64,000 nucleotides of DNA from Apoda limacodes. Taxonomy: Eukaryota; Arthropoda; Insecta; Lepidoptera; Limacodidae. Below the pieces are notes generated by a model. The model saw nothing but the letters and a program-made list of their open reading frames with translations, made no database searches and was not told the DNA's origin. Every line of letters starts with the position of its first letter. Position 1 is the first letter of the stretch. This document shows positions 25,268 to 36,700 of this stretch, piece by piece. The position numbers and the translations under genes were made by a program. Location: NCBI GenBank assembly GCA_946406115.1, contig OX291553.1:11227001-11291000 (forward strand). The letters run 5' to 3'.

Positions 25268-26149
25268 CTAGTAACTGCGCATTCGTTTCAATACCTACAT
25301 ATGTTACGCCTGGTGTGTGAACTATCATTATCATTCTTCATATTTATGATAATACCTTTTAGGCATCCTCAGTATTTGACACCTTACTGTTGGTCATAAA
25401 AACACATTTTATTTATTACAAGTATACATATTATTTTTTTTGTAAAAAAAATGTACAAAACGAATTCTCAATTATAATAGTTATATGGTTTAAAAATTTA
25501 ACATACATGCTGGCAATTATCAAGTTCATATCAAAAGATATTAAACATCTCTAATCTCCGCTTCCTGGATATGTCTACTAAACTTAACTAGACCAATCCA
25601 AATAGCTTAAACGTGTATACTCAACTAGCCACTTCCATTATGAAAGGTCGATAATTTTAAACAATACCAAATACTGTAAATTGTGAAAAGAATATAAACA
25701 GGTTTGCAAATTTACAACGAGTAAAAAGTAAATTAAAATATTTGTTTATAATGTTAAAGGATAATGCTAATGGAAGAATCTGAAATGTGTAAACGAATAA
25801 AAAAGTCACTGAATATTCCTTCCACAATCTACCAATATGTAATACTTATTAACAAGTTGAATGAATAAGTTGTAAGGGAGATTCATGAGTAGGGTCAAGA
25901 AACTTCGTAACCGTCTGTAATATATTAGTATCGGATATCATGCGTGAGCTTGCATCTAAAACAGTTATTACGTGCTTGTAGGTATTTTATCTTATGCTCA
26001 ATAAATACTTTGATACTATTGTCATTCAAACTAGAAGTTTTCCGCTTGATAGGAAGAGGAAAATGATCGATTGGTACTGTTGGGTACCTATTCTGTGGTA
26101 CTGGTATATGTATGAATTGGTATAAGGTACAGTCTTTTCAACTGTAAGT
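25268..26149. other. AT-rich DNA with no recognised gene
   Basis: No protein-like frame, inverted repeat or tail was seen. Confidence 0.45.
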
Positions 26150-26396
26150 ACTCTACCAAATGAGCACAGTGCGGTTTCAGAGAAACTTCCTCCCGCGAAC
26201 GCTTAAGTTGTGGAATGAGCTCCCTGCCAAGGTTTTCTGCAAGGACTACAGTATGGAGTTCTTCAAGAAAGAAGTTATTAGATTTCTGAAGGGTCGGCAA
26301 CGCGCAAGTGATACCCCTGGTGTTGCAAGCGTCCATAGGCTACGGTGACCGCTTACCATCAGGCGGGCCGTAAGCTTGTTTGCCACCTTAGTGGTA

Positions 26397-26444
<48 letters not shown>
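26150..26444 (+). mobile_element. LINE 3' end, family E, with 45-A tail
   Basis: The frame [20 protein letters not shown], then PAKVFCKDYSMEFFKKEV, is open to the stop at about 26346. It resembles the C-terminus of CR1/Jockey-type RTs (LWNxLP block). It is followed by a short 3' UTR and an unbroken A run at 26400-26444. A pure A tail and intact short frame suggest a recent, 5'-truncated insertion about 540 bp before the first coding exon. Confidence 0.8.
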
Positions 26445-26445
<1 letters not shown>

Positions 26446-26986
26446 ACAAGGCACAAGTTCGGCCAGTGAAAATTCCAACTATTCTTCTTTGCTATGAATA
26501 TATTTTTTTCAAATCAAAGAACATAAATCTTATAAATACACATCTTTATACAATTAAGAAATACAATATAAATATACATACATAAAAATAATCTTAGACG
26601 GAATGTAAGAATGTTGCAGGTTTAAGTCCTGGCTCGAGGTTAATCTTTTGATTTCATCTTTGCTATATTTATTTACATTGATGATGCCATATCTATTATG
26701 ATATGTATAATTTATTTTTTTCAAAAACTCTAAACTTCAGCGATGACTTCTGAATGAAACGAAGAAAGATTATTTTTATATATGTATATTTAAATTGTAT
26801 TTCTTTATTCTATGAAGATTTTGTGTATGTGTAAGATTTAGGACTGTATAAGTCACTAGGAGCTGTGTAAGTTAAGAGGGTGTTATTTTAATATAAAATT
26901 GTATTTTTAATAATTTAAGCATTTAATCTTAATTCTTAGTGGTTTTGTAATGTGCTTGCAATATTTATTTATATTTTTTTTTTCAG

Positions 26987-27730
26987 ATATCATGTCTGTG
27001 ATGTTATGACTCAGTCTCGGGAACCGGTAAAAATCATGGACGGGAATCCACCGAACTGCGACTTCTCCACCAAGACCAAGCGAGGCCTCTACCTCTCCAA
27101 GAGTCTGGCCTTTGTTATTCTCATCATCTTCGCGTTAGCCCTTGTAGCCACTTCCTTCATAGTGTACAATTTTGCAGCTTGCCCTAGGACTGATCATTTA
27201 GCCAATGTGACAAAATACGAACTTGGTAATTGTGAGCAATCACAGTCAAAACTTTTAGTGATACCGTTAACTACTGAACAAAGTAAAAGTGTCCTACCTT
27301 TAGAACCAACTACAATTGTAACCGAAGTTACAACTGAAAGTAAACCAGCCGTTATCGATATACGGTTACCAAATAATATTAAACCTGAAAAATACTACTT
27401 AAAATTAACACCTTATATTTTTGATGGAAATTTTACATTCGATGGTGAAATTAGCATAGTTATTAAAGTTATAAATGAAACTCAAAGTATAACTTTTCAT
27501 GGAGTAGAACTGACATTTCGTAGTATCAAATTATATAAAAAAGATGATGGGAAATTAGTGAAGATAATCAAAAGGACGGAAGACTTTCCGAGGCAGTTTC
27601 ACATTTTGTCTCTGGGAGAAATTTTGAGAGCAGGCCAGCAGTATATTCTTAATATTAGTTATACTGGTATTTTAAATGATAACCTTCATGGATTCTATAG
27701 AAGTTCATATGAAGATAAAAATTTTAAAAG
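26987..27730 (+). CDS. Aminopeptidase exon 1: 5' UTR tail, membrane anchor, start of M1 domain
   Basis: A strong acceptor (long T tract then cag) ends at 26986 and a GTGAGT donor begins at 27731. The chosen start is ATG 27006, which opens a tail rich in K/R (KTKRG) followed by the hydrophobic helix [19 protein letters not shown]. That order, positive residues then anchor, predicts N-in/C-out topology. A second in-frame Met is residue 11. The stalk is rich in Thr and Glu, then [18 protein letters not shown] opens the M1 N-terminal beta domain. The exon leaves phase 2. The frame stays open upstream across the acceptor, so an earlier coding exon is possible but not needed. A short upstream reading frame overlaps the start (separate entry). 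Confidence 0.88.
26992..27009 (+). promoter_or_regulatory. Short upstream ORF whose stop overlaps the aminopeptidase start (ATGA)
   Basis: If transcripts use the acceptor at 26986, the first ATG is 26992-26994. It opens a five-codon frame ending in TGA at 27007-27009, one base out of register with the main ATG at 27006-27008. The uORF ATG has A at -3, a favourable context. Such overlaps can lower or condition main-frame translation; whether this happens here is inference. Confidence 0.4.
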
Positions 27731-30700
27731 GTGAGTCATTAAAATTAGGTTTTTTTTAGTAATATTAAACATAAAAACTACACTGTCATAAGTATTCTAA
27801 GTGTTCATTCATCAAGAGCTTTGACGGATTATTTAGATATTACATAATTATTCATATTTCCTAACAATATAATTGAAGCAGCAAGAGCTTTGAAAGATGA
27901 TTTAGGTAATACATAATTATTTTTATATTTTTCGGGTCTTACACGCCAGCAAACTTTACCTTTTTGGTTCTCGAAGTTTTGGACAGGTTGCACTTGCCGT
28001 GGACACGAGTATACTGCTTCAAGGGAGGTGTTGTGAGTCGATGGGAGCGAGCAGTATTAAAACTACCCACATATCCGATGTTGTTAAGAATAAAAAGGCC
28101 CAGTACACGCGCACTCATGGTATCTAAAAACCTGATGTCACAGCACACGAAACTAACAGTATCTAAACTTCTATAGTTGTCCAGTGATAAATGACTTGGT
28201 TACATAGTCAGGATGGTCACTTTCTGGAAAGCTGGGAAAACCGGCAAATGTAAGGGAATTTTGCGAATCAGGGAAAAGTAAGGGAATTGCCAGGGAAATT
28301 TAATAAGGGTCAGGGGAAAAACATGCATGACAAAACCTAAACCTATAAATAAATATAGATAATGTACGCAATCATTAATTGTGTGAATAAGTTTATAAAT
28401 GTACTAGAGACTCTGTGAGCTCTGTCTTCCATACTGTTCCTGTAGTATGTAATATACTTCAAGAACTAAACATACTATTTTGAAAGTCCAGGTATATCTA
28501 TGTAAAACTTTAAGGATGCTTTTGCATTTTACTCTATTTAAAACTTACCTAATCCCATGTTTCGTCATTTTGGCGTTTTATATGCCAAGTTTCATCCCGA
28601 TCCGTCCAGTGGTTGAAGCGTGAAGAAGCAACAAACATACACACTCACACACTCACAAACTTTCGCCTTCATAATATTAATGGGATATTGATATTTTGTC
28701 AAAAGTGTTAACTTTAATGTAGTAAGTATTATCACCAAAAACATTTGCGAATGAATGTAAAATTGGCGGCCAAGACTCACAAGCTCATAACGCTTTCGCT
28801 GTGAAAGAAATATCAGATCCCAGGAAAAGCCAAACCCCTAAGCCCTACCCTACACCTACACCGTACACCTTAGTTTTAAAAGTATGGCTTGATGATTGAA
28901 GACCTGTGTGTCAATATCCTACTCTAAATAAGTCCATAAGACATTCTGCCTGATAAGGTAGGTAAGCAATTAGGATTAATATTATCACAATATTGGAGGC
29001 ATAAGTTTCATTCACTTCATTAAATCTGGGTTCTTAAGAGAGAAAAAAACAATCATTAAATCCGTTATCAAAAATATTTAATTTTCAAATTTTATTTGTC
29101 TTTTTTATTTTTGTATATATTATGGTCAGGTAAAAACTTGAAAAATGCCTGGAAAACCGGGAAAAGTCAGAGAAATTCGATTGCAGCTGATTGTGGCTAA
29201 CATGTATAGTATTTATCACTAGGTTCTATGCTGAGGATAATTTAAAACCGTCTTCCCGATTGAAATTTTTGTTTTTTTTTAAATTTCAATAGCTTCACGC
29301 ACAATTCTACTGTAATAATGGCGATCAGAGGAAGATCTATTCAGCGATTAATACCAACGTTAATCATATGATCAGCAATAGCGGATTTATACGTCTGACA
29401 GTTCTTTACAGCTGCGATATGTTCTTTAACCCGTTCTGCTATTAAATAAAAAAAAAATTGTGACTGTCTGGTATGAGAACTACAGCAACTGCAATCAATT
29501 TTGTAGACGCCTGGTGTCTGGTAAGGAATCATGTCTTTAGGAGTGCGAACATGATTTGAACCTTTTGAGTGGGGAACGTATACGGACTTGATGGAATAAT
29601 TTTTTAAAGCCGATACAATTTTATCCGTCACCATTTTCACATACGGCATGAAGGCCGGTTGTTGTTTGACTTCTGGGTGCTTTCCTATGTGTTTGCGACT
29701 GAATCTTTGTTTCTACATCCTATAACTATTTTTAGTATGTACCTCCTGAACATATGCCAACGGCTACTTTCTACCATCGCACCGCTCGCCATTGACAGGG
29801 AATTTATTCTCACACTTTAGAACCGAAATGTTCGCGTACAGTGCGGTATCAAAGAAACTTCCTCCCGCGAACGCTTGGGTTGTGGAATGAGCTCCCTGCC
29901 AAGGTTTTCTTCAAGGACTACAGTATGGGGTTCTTCAAGAACAAAGTTATTGAATTCTGATGGGTCGGGAACCCACGAGTGATACCCCTAGTGTTACAAG
30001 CGTCCATAGGCTACGGTGACCGCTTACCATCAGGCGAACCGTAAGCTTGTTTGCCACCTTAGTGGTATGAAAAAAATGTGCAAGTTCGTTCTCCAGATGT
30101 TCAGGTTCACACGGGTCCTTTGCTCTGTTATTTAAATTACCACGTAAGTAAGTGAATAGCATAGGTTACATAATTATACATATTTCCTAACAGTATAAGA
30201 CTAACAGTAAGAGCTTTAAAGGATGATTTAGGTTATACATAACTATACATATTTGCTAGTGTATATTGTATCTTTATTAAACACCGAATAAACATTGAAG
30301 ATGGTACTTGGTAAGACCAACACAATGGTCCATTAGATATCTGCAGGTATTATTTTTAGGCCATGTGGGAGGTCACTCAGTCTGTACTACGCGGAGCACG
30401 CCTCTCTGTTTAAGGCATAAATGATCTTTGACCGCAACTGTAAGGAATACAAATGTTTAAATTATGATAGTTATAGTATTGTGTGGTGCTCAGTGCAGCG
30501 AGAAATGCTGATTGTATTTTTAAGTGTTAAGACCAATGTGTTGCTGATTTTTTTCATACGAAATCAGCATTATCCTTAAAGGGTTGGGGGGTATTAAGGT
30601 AAATTGTTGGCTCCGACTGCTAAATCGAGGGGCGTCGATTCCCTCACAATACAAACATTTACGTGATGAACATTTGTATGTGTCTTGAGACTTAAGAAGG

Positions 30701-33700
30701 TGTTTTCTGTGTTTATATTTACAAAAAAAGTATATACTTATAATTATTTTTATCCGATATCTAGTATCCATTGTACAAGCTTTGCTTAGTTTGGGACCAG
30801 ATGGCGCCGTGTGTCAGAAAAAAAAAGTATAAATTAAATACATATATGGGGATTACGTGTGAAATAGAACACCCAAAAAACACTCTTGTCAAAATTCAAT
30901 GCAAACAATTTCTTAAATAAAGTTGAGAATAATGATAAATCGCGGTGGATGAGCGATCGTATACAGTTTCCCTAAATGGCGCAATATTTCCAAGCAAGCA
31001 ACCTTGAAACCTTGAAACATTCCGGCCTGGATAAGTGGTTTTTGTTTCGTAGGATGTCCATTCATAATAGGTAAGTGTGACTTAATTCATAATAGGCAAG
31101 TGTCTCTTAATTCATAATAGGTAAGTGTCACTTAATTCATAATAGGTAAGTGCCACTTAATTCATAATAGGCAAGTGTCACTTAATTCATAATAGGTAAG
31201 TGCCACTTAATTCATAATACGTAACTGTCACTTAATTCATAATAGGTAATTGCCACTTAATTCATAATAGGTAAGTGTCACTTAATAAGTGTTGCTGATG
31301 TCGAATGGGTTGCTTGTTATCTTCCTTTATCAAAGTAACTAGAAACGCGTTTTGAGTTCTAAGAAGTAAGCGACAAGAACGGGTTATTAAATTGATAGGT
31401 TGTAAAAAAATGTAATTTCTCATTTATTCAAGGTTAACACTATGCGCACGCAATAAAATTGTTTTTCGAGAGAAAATTTAAATGAAAGAAATTAAAAATT
31501 AATATTGTAGGTACTTGTAGCTAAAGGCGCGAAAGTGGCTAGATACTTTGCTTTTGTTCCCATTTTACATGAAGAAATGTTATTTTATTTCTACCAGGTG
31601 GATAGCAGTAACACAGTTTCAAGCGACGGATGCGCGACGTGCTTTTCCGTGTTGGGACGAGCCAGCTCTTAAGGCGCGGTTCACAATAAGCATCGCTCGA
31701 CCAACCAACATGACCTCCGTCTCCAATATGAACCTCCTTGGAACGCAAAAACAGTCTGTATCTCCTGTTATTTTACTAAGGCTGGGTTGCACCAACTAAC
31801 TTTGACCTAACGTTAACCAGCCGTCAAAAATGGAAGATTGCATTACCATAGACAACTTTTTTTAAACTTAACCGGCCCGTCAAAGTGAGTTGGTGCAACC
31901 CAGCTTAAGTATTTAATTGTATTCTTTAAATTATGTTGCTTACCGGACAGTACTGGTTGCATTGTTTTGCGTTGATATTATAGATTATTTGCAGTTTATC
32001 CACCATAGTAAGGAAACGGGCAGTTTGTTCTTAAATGTTAATATTTTTTTATTGTATTTTTGACAGTAATTAATAAGTATAACGAATACGTCAAATTTCA
32101 AATCAATAGCTCTAGCTGTAATGCATAAATCTATTTAGTACAGACAGATAGCGAAATGTAACTAAGGGGTCTAAATATTTGCTATAGAATCTTAAAAAAT
32201 AGGTATATCTAAGTTTGAAAATGGCGGAATATAGTATTAGCTAAAAGCTATTGATTTTTTACTTATCTAGGAAGTTGTTCATTCGTCTTCCTTATATTGT
32301 AAATATTATGCGTATTCGAGTGATTGTTCATCTGATACCTGGCTTCTTTAACAATATAACTTTTTTCAGTCAATCTTTGGAGAACTACATTTGGGACCAC
32401 TACGCTGAATCATTACCCATGTCTACCTATTTGGTAGCATTCGCTGTGACAGATTTCGGCAAGATGAGTGACCAGAACTTTACAGTTTGGGCCAGGCCTG
32501 AAGGCCTGAAATCGGCAGCATACGCACTGGAAATAGGACCCAAGATATTGCAGTTTCTTGAAGAATACTACAAAATCAAATTCCCTTTACCTAAGATCGA
32601 TATGATGGCTCTGCCAGACTTTAAGGCTGGAGCTATGGAGAACTGGGGATTGTTAACATTCAGGTAAGCCTTCCTTGTAAGATATTTTAAGGATAAGTCT
32701 TTACAAACGAGATCCACTTAGTTACTTTAGATCGAAAAAGATTTTTGTTTCTATTATTCTGAAATAAAAACAACAATTGAATTAAAATAAAACTCAAAAT
32801 AACTTTTAAAAAACAATTTTTATCAAATTTTTTATTGTCTGTATTCTATTTTTACATATCACTGTTTTTTTTTTTATATAAAATTTTAATATTATTATAC
32901 TCACTTTCTCTTACATTTGGAGAACACATGACACACAGCTACTAATTCGTAAAATATACTTCTAGTATAATAAATGCACGTGAAATACAAAGATACTTAG
33001 GGCGTTTGAGCACTATCTTGTTATCGGTTTGTATTCGTATTCGAAAAATAAAACGATCCGTTTAGTAAATGTGTGTACGCTTGTGCACTCACTAGTTTTT
33101 TGTTCGTATTTAAAATTATTACGTAATTTCACATATTTTGTACGCAGAGAGACCCATCAAAAATGCAGATGAGGTTTCTAAACTTCGTGTCTATAAAGCT
33201 GGCGTAGTCAAATCATAAGGCCGCGATTATTGTTAATTTTTTTTTTGTTAAAAAATAGATTTTTTGCTTTACCGGATTTCGAGATATCATTGCCCTGCTA
33301 GCTTGAGACTAAAGCTATCGTATTTCCGGTCCTATTGCACCTATCAACACGGGGTTTGCACCCTATGCCCTATATACCCTATATATAGTCTAGTCAACAA
33401 GTGCTTTTTTTTTCAACTTTTTTTAGCAGTCTCGGAAAATATGAATGAGGTGTCAGTCGATTCGGAACCGCGTCTAGATGACTTTTGAAAAAAAATAAGT
33501 TCCACTCAAAAAAATTGCAAAAGTTATAAGAAATTTACTGAAAAAAGAGTTTTTTTAAAAATATCTCAAAAACTAATCAAGATTTTTAAAATCTGTCCTT
33601 TTTAATTTTTGACGTCGGAAAATCGTCGACGAACGTATAATTTATAAATAACGTTTATAACAGAGCAAGGAGCTGACGGACAACAATTTAATGCAGAACA

Positions 33701-36700
33701 CATTATATAGACGCGCTCTTTGCCTACAAAATATGAATAAGAAAATAAGGAATGCTGCTTTTTCCTTCGTTTGTTTTCGTTATTTGCCTAATCGCTTGTA
33801 TTACCTGCGACAAAAACACAGAAGCGCACTAAACTTCTGTTCACATTAAATGCACCGAGAATGTCACAAAATAAAACATTAGTTTGCGAAAACATAAAAG
33901 TTCATTCGTGCGTGGACCATATGTTTAAATAACAGTATAAGCAATATGTTTTCTCGCAAATCACTACCGCTCTCACGGTTTATAGATTTATGAATAATAA
34001 AATAGTAAATGACTACCTACAGCTGGGCTTCTCTTGGCACTCGATAATTCCTATTAATTTATGCAGTAAATATTCCGTAGTTATACCTACCTATTGCGTT
34101 CAATACCAAAACTACTATGTAACGAATAATCTAAAACTCAACCTTTGAAATTTTATTTAAGGCTATGGCATATCCTAGGAAAAGCGTGCCGTTTTGACCA
34201 GTGCATAAAGACATATTACACTATTGAAGCATACAAAGAGATACAGTTCCAAGTACGAGAGTTGCTAGCACATGACCGCACGTTGGAAATCTTTATTTTC
34301 TCGGTTTTTGTTGGTATAAAATTCAAATATCTATTTAGAACTATGAAATTAGCAAATTTGTTTTGCTTAAAAATTGAGTGACAGAAATTTTTGAATGTTT
34401 TTTCTCAGGACTGTAACATAATTAATCAAATTTTTGAAAACTTAACTCGTTTAGGTATGCCAAAACCTAGTTAAAATATTAAACCGCACGTGCCAAAAAA
34501 TCGTTTGTCATGTTTTTATTACGTACTAGCTTCATTTTTTATTTGGTTTTCGTTTTTCAAATTCTAATCAAAATCTATGCATTTTAGAGAATTCTAAACA
34601 ATTTCGGACATGTACATGAGTCTCGAATTGCAGAACAAAGATATTGCAATCGATATAGGTACCCATTTTATTCTTATTAATAATGTCTAATTTTCCTGCT
34701 AGAGCGCACTTAAGTATATGTTCTTAAACGTACGTATAAAAATATACTTTGCGTACTTATTACTTTAAGTTTAGACAAAAAGTTAGTAGCGCAAGTACGT
34801 CACTATGAATTGTTACAGTTATTATAATAATAAGTAAAATAAATAAATTAAGAAGAAATTATAAATGCGCACTCTAGAGCAAAAAATAATCATTATTAGG
34901 AAAATCGAAAAGTCTATATAAATTATAGATATTGTGCTTTACAATTTAGGGTACTGGTCTTTTTTCTCTTACATGCGTAGTTTTGGAGTAAATTGTGAAA
35001 AACGACAAAAAAATTAACAATAGTATAAATACACAATATATACCTGTATCTAACGTCCTCACTCAATTAGCAAGTAAAAAATATGTTCAGCAACTCATAA
35101 ACCACTATTTGCAGTTACTCGTTTTTCCCTAATTCCGGTGGACAAGTATAAGATACCTAATAAATATTATGATGACTAGGTTTATCAAGCGCTATAAGCG
35201 CTTTCAGCTTAAAACCGAACGCACTTAGAATATCCAGCAATCATAAAAGTATCTCAAATTCAAGATCACAGAAAATATCCAATATCCGAAACCCTGCAAG
35301 CAAATATTTATGCATAACACGACATATTCGCGAGGCGTTTCCAACATGATTGCATTATCATAATCCGCGTGCTATTTCAGGGTAAAGCTAACGCCACAGT
35401 TTCCGTAAAGCCTATCACACACGCAGCTTAATATAAAATATTAGTATAACTACTTAATTTATATTAAAAGGTATATTTTGTATAATCTTCAAACGATCAC
35501 ACACGCAGAATTAATATGTATTTTAGATTTAATATTAAATATTTAGATATTATAGCTGCATGTGTAACACACGCACACGTTGCTAATATACTATGTATTA
35601 ATCGACAGAAATAGTATATTGTGTATTAAGGGTGTTAAGGATAAAATTACAAGCGAGAGGCTATTTAGAAGAAGGCCGAAGGCTTTAATGACGTTTTATC
35701 ATTTTTCATCATCTCATTTGCGAGTAAATAAATAAAAATATACGATGAATAAATAAACTCAACAAAACACAAACAAAACAAAAAAAATTTTTAAATGAGC
35801 GCGTGCTTTGCTTTAAGAAAGAAAAAAGCCCGTGGGAGTAATTAATTAAGGGTTTACCCGCCCGCTTTACATGACATAATGACTAGGGATTGCAATTGCT
35901 GGATCCAGCATACAGCAATCCAGCTGGATCCAGTATACAGCAATCCAGCTGGATCCAGCGCCTTTTTAAACATGCTGGATCCAGCATACAGTGCTGGATC
36001 CAGCGATGCGGATCCGCAAACGTATCACTATCAATTTCTATTGTATAGTTTTGAGTTGTCGCAATTTTCAAAACGGCGCGGCAACGTTGCCGTTCTGTCA
36101 CCATAGCATAGCCCTTACCACCGCTTGTGATTGTTTATTTTATAAATCAAAGACAGTTGATTAACTGCTCTCGTCTCGATAGAAAGTGTTTTTGTGTCAC
36201 TAAAGTGCATATGGAGTGCGTGTTGGTTGTTGTTTGCGAGACTGAATGGTAAGTAAAGTAAAATGTTTATTTTAAATAATTTAGTATTAATGTTGATTTG
36301 AGTCATGTCTCATACTTTCTCGAAGAAGGAAGAGGAAGACACGTTTGGTGACGTTCATCAACACATCGCGAAATATTTTTTTTTTGTTTTCATATTTAAA
36401 CCGATCTTATTTTATTACCTACCTTTGATTGCAGGAAGTAGGTACATATCCAACAGTGGACTATTTAGTTATTTAGGAGGTTGTGTATGTGTGTGTGTAT
36501 TGTTGCTTGATATTTAACAAGATTGCTAAAATGCGCAATTTTGATTGGAAAAAGCTGTGTCATGTGTATAAAGATTGGTTTTTATAGGTTTTTCAAGTTT
36601 AAAATCGCGTTCAAACTATTAGTCATCCCGTAACCACGGCGCGGCGTTTGCAATAGTAATAGTTTGTAATAGTAATCACGATAGTTTAAATAAAATATTA

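Larger units (their letters stand above)
27731..31597 (+). other. Intron 1 of the aminopeptidase gene
   Basis: The 3.9-kb intron holds a 79-bp tandem repeat in two places, a reversed retroelement head, a Penelope-like relic, a family E LINE end, a tRNA-derived SINE and a 25-bp array (separate entries). A GC-richer piece at 27940-28180 is open on both strands but matches nothing I know. Confidence 0.8.

Noticed and set aside
26376..26585. Plus-strand frame containing a poly-Lys run
   Set aside because: It is the translated A tail of the LINE insertion.
27940..28180. GC-richer segment open on both strands in intron 1
   Set aside because: Two overlapping frames of about 70 codons, neither with a recognisable family. 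It is not in phase as an aminopeptidase exon, since exon 1 to exon 2 joins directly into conserved sequence.
31057..31286. Regular short repeats resembling a CRISPR array
   Set aside because: The units are directly abutting with no unique spacers, the host is eukaryotic and no cas-like gene is near. It is a plain tandem array.
31758..31768. Alternative donors for exon 2 (GT at 31758 and 31767)
   Set aside because: Both leave phase 0, which shifts exon 3 into a frame with an early stop.
36305..36517. Short frame inside the hAT 5' region
   Set aside because: It lacks hAT motifs and lies before the zinc-finger fragment; probably chance.
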